Under the pieces are notes generated by a model. That model had not been told where the DNA came from. It ran no database searches and worked only from the letters and a program-made list of their open reading frames with translations. A DNA stretch of 64,000 nucleotides from Bradysia coprophila (taxonomy: Eukaryota > Arthropoda > Insecta > Diptera > Sciaridae): contig NW_023503409.1 of assembly GCF_014529535.1 (NCBI RefSeq), forward strand, positions 6,386,390-6,450,389. The letters are read 5' to 3'. Both the position numbers and the translations under genes were made by a program. Each line of letters starts with the position of its first letter. Within the stretch, counting starts at the first letter, position 1. Positions 46,487 to 57,164 of the stretch are shown here, one piece after another.

Positions 46487-49400
46487 ATGTCCGATTTCAT
46501 CAAAGAATTCTATCGTTTTGTGAATGAAATTAACCATATCTCCATCGACAAATTACAGCCAAACGGGAATAATTCAAAGCGAATCGCATCTTCGCCATCA
46601 ACAGCTACAACCGCATTAAATCTTACCGACGATGATATGATCGATATTACGCCCCGCGATTCGATAAATTACAATCAACCGACAATGATGGCTGGTGATT
46701 CGAATCCGAATTATCGTGGTGGCTCTGCGTCATCGCCCACACACAGTGCATTCGCGAGGGAATTCAATGAGCCGGATGGTGAGTGGTCTTGAATTTGTCT
46801 GATTTTTATTTTTTTTATTTCCCATTACAAGGACACAGGTCCATCCATCTATCATTTCTCATCAAAAAAAAAAATTGTTTTTTTTTTTCATAAAAATTTT
46901 CTTTCCTTCATGTTCTTCACCACTCTGCAAAATATTGTGAATTTAAAAATAATTTTGTGTGACCAACACACTGTGAATTTGTGTTCAAATAATTGCTTAA
47001 AATGTTGCACACATCTTTCTCGTCCAAATCATTCAGCTTCGATTAGATTTACCGGTAATGCAGCTGGAGGTAGGTTTCACATATTATTTTCTTGCATTTG
47101 TTGGGGTTTCTGTTTTGTTTTTTATGTTTGTTTAATTCCACCTAATTAAATGTGTTATTGTGTTGTGCTTGTGTTCAATAAACAATAAAACAAACTCATT
47201 GCTGACTTAGACATTACTTCAGTTCTGGCCATTCGCTGTTACGAAAATATCAGACTCAGTTTAGACTTATTATAGAGAATTACATTAACCGATTCGTTAG
47301 TATAGTCACACCATTCATATTCAAATAGTTGTAAAAATTATACAAAGTAAAAACGTTGCTGGAAACATCTTCAAGCATTATTGCTAAGTGTCGAGCTTAG
47401 TGTAAATATTATGATAAAAAGATAAGATATAATTTCATACAATTGTCAATTGCGATGACACGAAATTACTTTGTCATCAGATTTTACAGCGTCTGCCTAT
47501 CGCCTGTAAGTGCCATCGAATACCAAATAAACTTTCAACAAAAACAAACAATGAACGAACAGCGAACATCATCACGCTTTGATAGCGTAGACAAATGTTT
47601 CGTTTTGTTGTACAAAACACGATGTCTTACACAATTGAATTGAGTCCAAAGACTTCACGTCTAAAGTAAAATGGTCGACTATTTTATCATCACACCTTTA
47701 GAGCATCCAGATGATGCCATTATCATTATTGAAATGTTCATTCAAATTCTAATTGTATTTTACGTACCTGCGGGAAAGATTGTTTGCTTACGAGGGGGAA
47801 ATTTGTATCCAGAGACGAAGGCGAGGAATAAAATTCAAAGAGTTAGTATGCAAATTTTGCCGCAGGTTAACTTTATTTCACGGTGGCAAAACTTTACCTC
47901 GTTTTCTAGTAATGCTAGAGGTATTTTTCTCACCTGGCAATGGAACAAATGCTGGAAATGGCACATCTTGTGTGTTTGGCAACCTCGGCTACGCCTTGAT
48001 CGGTAAATTTCACACAATAAGTGAAATTTACAGCATTTGTTCCATTGCCAAGTAATATACTATTACTTGCTAGCGTCCGGTAAGCACTTTTTCACAGTCA
48101 CAAATAGTGATGTAAAGTGCACAAGAGGGAAAACTGTTCTCAATGTCACACATTTCAATGAGAAAATGGGCTATCTCAAAACTTGGCCATATAACTAAAA
48201 TTTATTGACTGACGTTCAATTGATCATCAATTGGATAGTTTGATAGGCGTATCACGTCACTTACGCATCAATTCATGAAAGCGCCTTTCCGAGAATCGAA
48301 TGTTCTTGAGTATGGTAATCAATTTAAAATTTGAATACATTAGCGATGCAGCTAGAATTAAAACGATCATTTGATCAAACAAAACCGTTTCTTCAAATAT
48401 ACAACTGATGTTTAGACAGTTGATCAATGTTGTTGTGTGCCAAACAAAATAAGCTACGAGAGGCAATAAACAATAAAAGTGGAACAGATCCACACATTTC
48501 GGGTTGATTAAAACCATTTTTTTTCTTATTAAAATTACGTTTAAAAGTGGTTCGTGAATATGCACAAGTGGAATTCTAGTCATTAATTGAATTGATTTGG
48601 AGAAATATTTTTCGAGCTTGCGGCCAGAAAATACGTCATTACTGTCTCGCCCAAAAGCGGTTTTTCTTATTTTTTCTGACCGCAAGCATGAAGAACAGTC
48701 TTGCTCGGAGATTCGTTATTTTGACCATATTGTCTGTGCTTTCGTCTCGAATAACTACAAACTATGCTATCAAGAGCCCTTCTCAAGATTTTCTAGAGCA
48801 GTTTGAGGGGCAACTGAACATTTAAGTGAAAAATTCTTAATTTTTTTCTCACTCCGATCACTGCCTTGTTAGATAAACATTTCGTCATATCATACTTATC
48901 GGTTTCTAGAAAACAGACCTCATCGACCTTCAGCCTAACAAAATTCAAATTTCTTACTTTAATCCTTCTATGTCTAACTATGTCTTGTCATTACTAATTC
49001 CATCAGACCAAAGAATGTGAACTACCAAAATTTGTAATTAATCCAATTAAAATGAATAAATCAATTTTCTCTTCCAACATTCCAGGCAGTATTTTATTTT
49101 ACGGCAGTAGCATAGGTAAGAATTTGCTTTTAATCGTTATCATTGGTTTGGTTGCATTTTACGTTTTTTATTTATTTTTTTTATTTTTTGTTTGCATCGA
49201 CTTGTAAACCCATTGAGAGCTTCAATGAAAATGCTTAAAGAATTTTTATTTACCGAGGTTCGCTGATCTACTTAGAAAATTTACTGTCTGAATCAGACTA
49301 ACACTCATTAATGTTGTAGATGCAGGCGATGAAATTCCGGGAATTGGACAATATGAAGATTTTCATACAATAGACTGGCAGAGAGACATTGCCAGGGATC

Positions 49401-51980
49401 GAATGAGACACCGATATATAGTTAAGAAAATACAATACTCTGTGTGGGATTTCATTAAGGTCTAGTTCAGGTCATCGCGATTTCGATTCCATTACTAATT
49501 TCACCTTTTTTTTTACAGGGAGCCCATGACGCATGGTCCGGATGGGTGTGTGTTTTGTTAGTCGGTATTGTAACCGGCTGTGTGGCTGGCGTTATGGATA
49601 TTGGCGCTAGTTGGATGACAGACTTGAAATTAGGTATATGTCCACAAGCCTTCTGGCTGAATCGAGAACAATGTTGTTGGTCATCGAATGAAACTACATT
49701 TGACAGTGGTAACTGCTCACAGGTGACACGAGAAATACTTTCGCAAGTACCTTGGAGACTAAACTTTCTATTTTCATTTCCATTTCAGTGGTACACGTGG
49801 CCTGAAATATTGGGCCATTCAAGGGAAGGCGGTTTCGCGTACTTTGTGTCATTCTTTTTCTACACTTTATGGGCGGTACTCTTTGCCGCATTGAGTGCAT
49901 CTTTGGTCAAAATGTTTGCTCCATATGCTTGCGGCTCGGGTATACCCGAAATAAAGACCATTCTGTCCGGCTTCATTATCAGAGGATATCTGGGCAAATG
50001 GACGCTTATCGTCAAGTCGATTGGTTTGATGTTGTCCGTTTCGGCTGGATTGTGTTTGGGAAAAGAGGGACCGATGGTACACATTGCAAGTTGTATTGGA
50101 AACATTCTGTCCTACCTATTTCCCAAGTACGGAAAGAACGAAGCGAAAAAGCGTGAAATATTATCGGCTGCAGCCGCAGCTGGTGTATCCGTGGCTTTCG
50201 GAGCACCGATTGGTGGTGTCCTCTTCAGTTTGGAAGAAGTTTCGTATTACTTCCCACTGAAGACATTGTGGCGATCGTTTTTCTGTGCGCTTATCGCGGC
50301 ATTCGTCATCCGATCAATCAATCCATTTGGCAACGAACATTCCGTACTGTTCTATGTCAAATACAACGAGCCATGGATCTTTTTCGAACTGGTACCGGCT
50401 ATAGTTCTTGGAATCCTTGGGGTAAGTCATGCGCGTCAAATGATGAAGTGAATTTAACTTGTTTCATGCTCATCTTAGGGTGCCGTTGGAACTCTTTTCA
50501 TCAAAGGAAATTTGTATTGGTGTCGCTTCCGAAAATACAGCAAATTGGGCCAATATCCAGTGACTGAAGTACTAACTGTTACATTCATTACTGCCGTGAT
50601 TTCATATCCCAATCCGTACACCCAACTAAACATGAGTCAGTTAATCTACCTACTGTTCAGTCAATGCGGCATATCCAACAGTGATCCGCTGTGTGATTAC
50701 AATCGTAACTTCACCAATGTTAACTCAGCCGTTGAAATAGCAGCTGCTGGTCCGGGTGTTTATCGTGCCATTTGGTTGCTGATATTGGCGTTCATCGTCT
50801 ATCTAATTTTGACGATTTTCACTTTCGGCATGAAAGTTCCGTGCGGCCTGTTCATTCCATCACTTTGTCTGGGGGCAATAATGGGCCGAATCGTTGGCAT
50901 AGGAATGGAGCAGTTGGCTTACAATTATCCCGAAGTGTGGATATTCGCGGATGAATGCTCCAAAGGTGGAAATTGTATAAATCCTGGACTGTATGCAATG
51001 ATTGGTGCGTGTGCTGTTTTGGGCGGAGTGACGAGAATGACAAGTAATTTCTGGATAACTGAATTTGTATGCCAAAGTGGCCTTAACCATTCTAACTCCG
51101 ATTGTAGTTTCACTCATTGTCATCATGTTCGAACTGACGGGTGGTGTAAGGTACATTGTCCTATTGATGGCAGCTGCGATGACATCTAAATGGGTTGGAG
51201 ATGCGCTCAGTCGACAGGGTATTTACGAAGCACACATTGCACTCAATGGTTATCCGTTCTTAGGCAAAGATGAATTCGCTCACACAACGTTAGCGGCTGA
51301 CGTCATGCAACCGAAGTAAGTGAATTTGCGGATGTTGTTGCAAACATAATCGGACTGACAATTTTTTCTGTCATTCAGACGAAATGAAACATTGTCGGTG
51401 ATCACTCAAGACTCCATGACTGTCGATGACATTGTAAATTTACTGAAAGAAACCGAACACAACGGTTACCCGGTGGTGGTGTCCAAGGAGAGCCAATACT
51501 TAGTCGGTTTCGTTTTGCGACGTGATTTGAACTTGGCCATTGGTGAGTGAACTCAATTTTATGAGTCTGGGTCAACTGTAACCAATTGAAATGTCTTAAC
51601 AGAAAATGCGAAACGAATGATCGACGGCATAAGTGTTATGTCTGTGGTGCTGTTCACATCGGCAACACCAGCACAGAATCTAGGACCGCCGCCATTGAAA
51701 TTGAAAAAGATATTGGACATGGCACCCATTACTGTTACCGATCAGACGCCTATGGAAACGGTTGTGGACATGTTCCGTAAATTGGGTCTCAGGCAGACAT
51801 TGGTTACTCATAATGGGTGAGTTGAATTTGATTTTGTCGTTGCGACGAGTTTCGTTAATGTTCGTTCATTTCTTTCTCTTTAAAAAAAGTCGACTGCTAG
51901 GCGTTATCACCAAAAAGGATGTGTTGCGACATATTAAACAGATGGACAATGAGGATCCGAACACTGTTTTGTTCAATTAA
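46487..51980 (+). CDS. ClC-c: ClC-3/4/5-type endosomal chloride/proton exchanger (10 exons)
   Basis: Exons: 46487-46778, 47037-47069, 49086-49115, 49320-49459, 49519-50421, 50479-51043, 51108-51315, 51379-51542, 51603-51816, 51890-51980. All phases agree, giving 879 aa (858 if both microexons are skipped), normal for the family. The N-terminus is polar and variable, followed by [11 protein letters not shown], a family hallmark. The channel core carries GSGIPEIK (Ser305, anion site), GKEGPMVH (Glu348, gating glutamate) and [10 protein letters not shown], whose second Glu (405), 57 residues on, is the proton glutamate that separates exchangers from channels. [16 protein letters not shown] spans the exon 6-7 junction and sets the acceptor at 51107. 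Two C-terminal CBS domains lie in exons 8-10 ([29 protein letters not shown]). Members acidify endosomes by electrogenic 2Cl-/H+ exchange. The symbol follows the Drosophila orthologue and is inferred. The exon-4 donor (GTCTAG) is weak. Confidence 0.93.
47037..47069 (+). CDS. ClC-c: ClC phase-1 microexon A (33 nt)
   Basis: Preceded by CCAAATCATTCAG and followed by GTAGGT. It encodes [11 protein letters not shown] in phase 1, so it can be included or skipped without breaking the frame. Inclusion is inferred from splice sites only; it may be an alternative cassette. Confidence 0.5.
47765..47867. repeat. Palindrome with GACGAAGGCGAGG apex
   Basis: CCTGCGGGAAAGATTGTTTG on the left pairs with GCAAATTTTGCCGCAGG on the right. 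The apex TATCCAGAGACGAAGGCGAG is the shared GC-rich type. Located in a ClC intron; the plus-strand frames across it (47671-48006, 47753-48055) are repeat-derived. Confidence 0.55.
47936..48055. repeat. Palindrome with CTCGGCTACGCC apex
   Basis: CTGGCAATGGAACAAATGCT and AGCATTTGTTCCATTGCCAA form the arms. An inner GTGTGTTTGG half leads to CAACCTCGGCTACGCCTTGA, the reverse of the GGCGTAGCC apex at about 11590 and 56325. Located in the intron before microexon B. Confidence 0.65.
48257..48583 (-). pseudogene. Possible odorant-receptor-like N-terminal exon or fragment, antisense in ClC intron
   Basis: From the ATG at 48583 the minus strand reads [20 protein letters not shown] and has two hydrophobic segments ([37 protein letters not shown]) followed by [16 protein letters not shown]. 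It reaches a consensus donor, GTAAGT, at about 48263-48258. The spacing of the two helices after a polar start, and a basic stretch ending the second, resembles insect odorant receptors. I found no downstream exon with the remaining five helices in the following 1.2 kb of the minus strand, which holds palindromic repeats instead, so it may be a truncated fragment. The frame is also open upstream to 48685 without an ATG. A chance hydrophobic frame is possible. Confidence 0.3.
49086..49115 (+). CDS. ClC-c: ClC phase-1 microexon B (30 nt)
   Basis: Preceded by CAACATTCCAG and followed by GTAAGAAT. Encodes [10 protein letters not shown] in phase 1 and is skippable in frame. With microexon A it would allow four N-terminal variants. 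Supported by splice sites only. Confidence 0.45.
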   Translation, partial: AVFYFTAVA

Positions 51981-52886
51981 ATCGTGCTTCTTATTCTATT
52001 TGAATGCGCCCCCGCTGTGATGCAGATATAACGTTTTTTTTTAAAGGGGGCAACCTTAGCAGAATATATTTATTTTTATAAATTAATGGAGAGATGGTGA
52101 ACTTAGTAATTATTATCTAACGCTATACAGTCCATTGTGAAGAGACCCTTCTTTCCGTTTATATACATTATACAAACAAACAAACAGAAAAACTTTAGAA
52201 TTTTATTTGCTACTTAAAGAGAAGAGAGAACAACTGAGAATGTGAGAATTAGACGGAAATTTGTTCATGCTATCTCGTGTTTTTATTTCTTACGTTGGGT
52301 TAGAAAAAAAAACATTTAGAGAGAGGATGTACGGAACTGTGAAAATCGATTTGAAGAAAATGTATGGAAAAGTTCACGTACGTTTCATGAAATTATTGAT
52401 TCCATTTTTACTTAATGATGACGATATTGAGGAACTGATTATAACATTTTTACGTAAAAACGTCAAATTCTATTGATGAAGAATTATTAAGATTGGAAAT
52501 GCAGCACCACACTGATAACGATGAAAAAACGAAATTACCATTTTCTATTTCCACTTTACTTAACTCAATATGTCGCGGTTGTCAGCGAATTTTATGTCAG
52601 TCAGACTCCCTTCTGCACCTTACATTCAACTATAATATGGCACAAATATTAATCGTAGACAAATTATACCCAGACTGGTATTTCGTACGATAAAATGTGT
52701 CCCCAACATCGGTTTGTATAAGAAACACATTTCGTACGATTTTACGTACAAAGTTACACCAGTACTTGCAGGACGCAGGAGTACACTTTTGATAGTTCAA
52801 TTTGCCCACTTAATTAAGAGGAACAACACATACTACCAAATATGTCGTCTTACATGTTGGGCACATATTCCTCTCTAGGTAAAATC
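51981..52886. other. ClC 3' flank
   Basis: Presumably begins with the ClC 3' UTR. I could not fix the poly(A) site. Frames at 52261-52476 and 52493-52693 have no recognised content. Confidence 0.4.
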
Positions 52887-53252
52887 ATCGATATAATATA
52901 CTGTAGATAATGAGACACCAAGAACGAAATTTCGGAAATATAGCACACATACAAGTGCAAAAAATACGAATCACAACACAAAACGAACTGAAAAAGGAAA
53001 TTGAGAAATGCAGAGTTTCAATTATTTTCAAATATTTGTATGGCATTACTGCCGTAATTCGCATGTCGGACTTAGTGCAAAATTTAAACAAAGAATTCTT
53101 TTGTTTAAATTTTGCACTAAGTCCGACATGCGAATTACGGCAGATTATTTTGCGCGCTTTCTCAAAACGTAAGTTACATTGCACATACATCCATGTGATC
53201 TTTCCGCATAAAGTTACTTTGACATTACTTATCTTCCCTATATTATATCGAT
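52887..53252. mobile_element. TIR element, ATCGATATAATATA ends, enclosing a perfect palindrome
   Basis: Left ATCGATATAATATACTGTAG and right TATATTATATCGAT are inverted ends, with a looser match (GATAATG / ATTACTTATC) further in. No clear TSD. The 158-codon plus-strand frame (52910-53386) that crosses it includes both halves of the inner palindrome and has no motif, so I treat it as non-coding. Confidence 0.5.
53049..53143. repeat. Perfect 95-bp palindrome (44-bp arms, 7-nt centre)
   Basis: CTGCCGTAATTCGCATGTCG with continuation GACTTAGTGCAAAATTTAAA is mirrored exactly in the right arm, around the centre GAATTCT. I found no mismatch over 44 bp. Arms this similar either formed recently or have been kept alike. 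Confidence 0.85.
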
Positions 53253-53259
53253 GGTCCAC

Positions 53260-53337
53260 ACGCAGTAAAAACAATCATTCCGTTTTGTTAAGCGGAGGTA
53301 AAACGGAGCCAAAACGGAATGATTTTTTTTACTGCGA
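53260..53337. repeat. Hairpin, CGCAGTAAAAACAATCATTC family
   Basis: CGCAGTAAAAACAATCATTC, CGTTTT pairs with AAAACGGAATGATTTTTTTT, ACTGCG. The loop contains GCGGAGGTAAAACGGAGCC. It lies directly right of the element ending at 53252. Confidence 0.6.
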
Positions 53338-53581
53338 TTGCAGCTTTAGCTTTAAATTCATCGTCAGTCACCCGATTGGGACCTAAATAATCAATTTAAT
53401 CAAAAAAATTATGTGTATTCAGTTTCCGGTTTCCATTCAATACAATGTTGAAATTTACGCAATGCAAAGAAATACTGCTGCCCAGACAGTTTTAGTCGTT
53501 TTAGTACAAATTAATTTGCAATGTTGTGTTGTTACTGTAGCATTATGCGATAAAATGGGAAATAAAAGGCAAATTCAGTAA

Positions 53582-53823
53582 ATTGTCAATTTTGAATTGC
53601 TGAAACCGACAATTATTTTTTTTGTATTCGACAATTATGCTGCATCACTGTTTAGTCAGGGGTCCCTATTTTCAATCAAGGCAGATGATTCCCTGGAAAA
53701 TGACGTCAGCTTTCGTATAAAAGTGATGTAATTTTTCAGGGAGATTATCTCCCCAGTGGAGAAAACTGGATAGCAATGGAAAATGCAGCATAATTGTCGG
53801 TTTCAGCAATTCAAAATTGACAA
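53582..53823. mobile_element. TIR MITE, ATTGTCAATTTTGAATTGC family
   Basis: Left ATTGTCAATTTTGAATTGCT, GAAACCGACAATTAT and right ATAATTGTCGGTTTCAGCAA, TTCAAAATTGACAAT are exact over about 34 bp. The left end additionally repeats GACAATTATGCTGCAT after a poly-T stretch, so an internal duplication has occurred there. No clear TSD. Confidence 0.65.
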
Positions 53824-54039
53824 TGTGTTTTGAGCATACAATTACATCTAACACCAGTTAAGCTCAATTTGTTACATCTGTTGATGGAGCTTTTAGCAAT
53901 TTCGTTTTTTCGCATAGAATCAATCTAATAATTTGTTGAACTGGAAACAGCTGATTCAGGTCGTCTTTTTGAGTTAATTGAGCAAAGACTTACGTGTCTA
54001 TACATCGACCAATAAAGAAGGTCATTGCATTAAGACCGC

Positions 54040-54185
54040 GATTACGTCGAAAACACACGAGGAACTTTGAATTGCTGAGATCAACAATAGCGCTGCTTTT
54101 TCCATTTTGATAATCTAATCTACAAGTCGAATTACAATGGAAAAACGGCAGCAAAATTGCTCGTGTGTTTTCTGCTGTATCAACT
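54040..54185. repeat. Imperfect inverted repeat, GAAAACACACGAG family
   Basis: TCGAAAACACACGAGG on the left pairs with CTCGTGTGTTTTCT on the right, with inner GCTGCTTTTTCCATT / AATGGAAAAACGGCAGC. Contains TTTGAATTGCTGA, also present in the neighbouring element at 53582-53823. Confidence 0.5.
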
Positions 54186-54260
54186 GAATGAGCTATTTTA
54201 AGATTGGTTAACTGCGAATTTTCTTGAATTTTTTGATTAACCATAAATTTGTCCTTTCTT

Positions 54261-54780
54261 CAATTTCACCTTTATTCATTTCCGATTACGATGTGCAAAG
54301 TATAGTCCATAGTTTCCAAAAAACAAAAAAAAAAACTAAAATCAAATTTTCAAAATGAATTAAATTAAATTGCAATTGATGTATCAACCTGTGCACACAC
54401 TATATCATCATCCAAATCAAGCAACTATGCTCTTTACATCATTCATTAATTTATCGAAGATCAAACGATTCACGTCTTAAATTTATATGACAAACGTGGT
54501 TCCACATAAAGCATTCTCCCAGATCTTCACATCATTTCAGAGGCTAGAGGGAGACATTTATATTCGCCGTAGTATTTTGATCAATGAAATATCAAGACAG
54601 GATAAAAGCCAAAATGAAACTATTTATGGAGTTTAATGAAGCCTTGTCGAAAATTGACTGTAAATTTACAATTAAACGTTTCTATTTAGGTTATTGTATA
54701 AATTAAACAAACAGATGAATATTGTAACAATCATGGAAAATATAAAGATTATTGAATGACAAAAGGAATTAAAAAAATAT
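54261..54780. other. Intergenic DNA without recognised features
   Basis: AT-rich, no frame over 60 codons and no repeat noticed. Confidence 0.5.
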
Positions 54781-54789
54781 TTGCGTTCA

Positions 54790-55880
54790 TTGCATATGAA
54801 AATGGAACCAGTTGTAGCTTCCTACCACGAACGGAAGCTGTACGATTGGTTCCATTTAAGAATGGAACCAATTGCAGGTTCCTTCCGAGGGATTCTTTTG
54901 AAAAACAGCCTACCGAAATCGGTCGTGTTTTCTAGTGGAACTTTTTATAGGTACCTAGAAAGGACTTCGACCATAGAAGCCAAAACCACTCTCAAAAAAA
55001 TTCTTCGAAGCTTTTATGGCTGGTGAAAGGTGATCGAAAGCCGAAAATTTGCACTTTTCTTACCAAGATTTCTCCAGGTACACGAGCCGTACAGGGTCGT
55101 GTGGGGTGTCATTAGAAAGGTAATCACATGTACTACTGAGCCGAAAAGAGACTCGTTGGTTTTAAAATTAATCCACACTGAAATATGTGCAGTTGAAGTT
55201 TTCAACAAAAAACTGCACTTTTCTTACCAATATTTATCTAGTTACACGAGCCGTGCATGGTGGTGTGTGGTATCATTTGAAAGGTAATTTTATGTGCTTT
55301 TGGGCCAAATAGGGTGTTATGTGGTTTGGATCCATATGCGATGAAATGTGGGCACTTAAACATTTCAACTTCTCATATTTCATCGCATATGCATCCAAAC
55401 CCCATAAAACCCTAATTGGCCCAAAAGCACATAAAATTACCTTTCAAATGATACCCCACACCACCATGTACGGCTCGTGTAACTAGAGAAATATTGGTAA
55501 GAAAAGTGCAAGTTTTCTGTTGAAAACTTCAACTGCACATATTTCAGTGTGGATTAATTTTAAAACCAATGAGTCTCTATTCGGCTCAATAGTACATGTA
55601 ATTACCTTTCTAATGACACCCCACAAGACCATGTACGGCTCGTGTACCCGGAGAAATTTTGGTAAGAAAAGTGCAAGTTTTCGGTTTTTGATCACCTTTC
55701 ACCAGTCACAAAAGCTTCGAAGAATTTTTTTGAAAGTGGTTTTGGGTTCTAGGGTCGAAGTCCTTTCTAGGCACATATAAAAAAGTCCACTGGAAAATGC
55801 GTCCGATTTCGGTAGGCTGTTTTTCAAAAGAATCCATCTCCACGAACGGAAGCTGTACGATTGGTTTCATTTAAATGGTC
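54790..55880. mobile_element. Foldback element with two direct repeat units in each arm
   Basis: Inverted arms of about 500 bp lie around a centre near 55352 (GGTTTGGATCCATATGCGAT / ATCGCATATGCATCCAAACC). Each arm holds two direct copies of a block of about 80 bp with GCACTTTTCTTACCAA, ACACGAGCCGTRCA and ATTTGAAAGGTAAT-type words, so four units exist in two orientations. A short ACGAACGGAAGCTGTACGAT tag appears at both ends in the same orientation rather than inverted. The four frames reported over it (54781-55026, 55030-55287, 55483-55695 and 55520-55780) are translations of the repeat units and show no known domain. Exact ends and TSD are not fixed. Confidence 0.65.
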
Positions 55881-56280
55881 GCGGATGAAAGGAATTTCAC
55901 GCCGCTCTTTTGATGTTCGACTTACAATTCGACCTAGGCCTATTTTTGCCATGAATAGCGAATTTTTGACAGCGACGTCATGCTTATATTTTGACGGATA
56001 AAAGTCAGGCAACTGCTTGCACCTGAAGAAAAAAGGTTTTGTGTCCGCAAAAGTACCAATGTTTGGCTTGACTATTGCGAGAGGTTCAGGGATTTAATTC
56101 GATTCAATCCGAAACTTCATTGCGTATTTCCAACGTCGTTGTAAAAACGTTGTTCTTAACTCATGCTAAAAGGATTTTTCAGCTAAATCGATTCCAGAAC
56201 TAGCCTCCGGCTCTTGCTGGAAACATATCATGCGTTGTATTTTACAAAAAAAATTGTATTTTACGTGACTAGAAATAACA
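55881..56280. other. Intergenic DNA without recognised features
   Basis: No gene or clear repeat. The short minus-strand frame 55824-56012 overlaps the end of the foldback element. Confidence 0.45.
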
Positions 56281-56284
56281 AGTT

Positions 56285-56365
56285 GAAAAATAGAGTTTTT
56301 GTGTAAATTTTGTTGATCCGAGGCGTAGCCCAGGTCAATAAACACACAAAAACGAGACTTTTCAT
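56285..56365 (+). repeat. Palindrome with GGCGTAGCC apex, AATAGAGTTTTTGTGT family
   Basis: TAGAGTTTTTGTGTAAATTT on the left pairs with CACACAAAAACGAGA on the right, around GATCCGAGGCGTAGCCCAGG. Related to 2355-2425 and 29420-29475. Confidence 0.65.
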
Positions 56366-56391
56366 TTTTGTTCCGAGTATTTTAATGGATT

Positions 56392-56463
56392 TTACATGCT
56401 GAGGGCGTCGAAAGTAGTGTTTAAAACATGAAAAGTACGGTGTTCTACGCATGTAGCATGTAA
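56392..56463 (+). repeat. 72-bp TTACATGCT element, copy 2
   Basis: Same length and ends as 26595-26666, with a handful of base differences. It lies 27 bp right of the palindrome at 56285-56365, whereas copy 1 lies beside a different palindrome cluster. Confidence 0.6.
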
Positions 56464-56637
56464 AAAATACGTATTTCGGTTACTCCTTTAAATACAAATG
56501 AAAGCTGAATGCATTAAAATTAGATGATTTCAGAAGCTTTTTCATCCACTAACTAAAGTGACAAACATTCTACCTTTCAACCAGTCAATGAAAGAAATGT
56601 TTAATTTAATAGTGATGTCCTTGTCACGAGAGGAGGA

Positions 56638-56871
56638 TCACCACGCCAGCGTTGAGTTTATTTGCCCGATGACATTAAGGTCAGTGAACCCCTCTGGCTT
56701 TAGAATGTCAGTTACTGTTCTTCCGACGTACAAGTAATCCTTGTCAATGTAATGCTTTCGATTGATGTCATTTTCTTCAGTCGTTTGAGACGAAGGTCGT
56801 AAAAAAGGGTCAGAAAAATCTTTGCGGCAAGTTTTTTTTTTTGGTATACACCCACCACATCCGCCACTCAA
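56638..56871 (-). other. Open frame of uncertain status downstream of the rhomboid-like gene
   Basis: A 77-codon minus frame reads SGGCGGCIPKKKTCRKDFSD and ends GFTDLNVIGQINSTLAW. It begins at a TTG, with a stop a few codons upstream. It lies past the likely poly(A) site of the rhomboid-like gene (TTTATT at 56932-56937). Cys-rich start and balanced composition make it more protein-like than most frames here, but I recognise no family and see no good splice pairing. Confidence 0.2.
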
Positions 56872-57164
56872 TACCTCTCGCAGGCATTAAAAAGACTTAA
56901 ACGATCGCATTTTCAACTTTTTTCGCGTCTTTTTATTTATAAAATTAATAAATTCATATTAACAGATCGTACAAACAACATTTTTCATCATATAAAAACA
57001 GTCAGTCGATGCTTTAAAGTTTGTTTCTTTTTTGGCAAGGCCAGCAATAATAGGCAAAATCTTAAAATTGTACAAGAAAAAATAAATTAAGAAAAAATTC
57101 GAAAAATATCAACCGAAATTTACGACTGTCGGCGTAATTGATACAATTCTCATTGATATTGTAT

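Noticed and set aside
51044..51077. Alternative 34-nt ClC intron ending at GCCAAAG
   Set aside because: Too short for an insect intron and gives an insertion in a conserved helix; the acceptor at 51107 restores [16 protein letters not shown].
52910..53386. 158-codon plus-strand frame, the second longest in the window
   Set aside because: It runs through a perfect palindrome and a hairpin, so its length reflects repeat structure; the translation has no motif.
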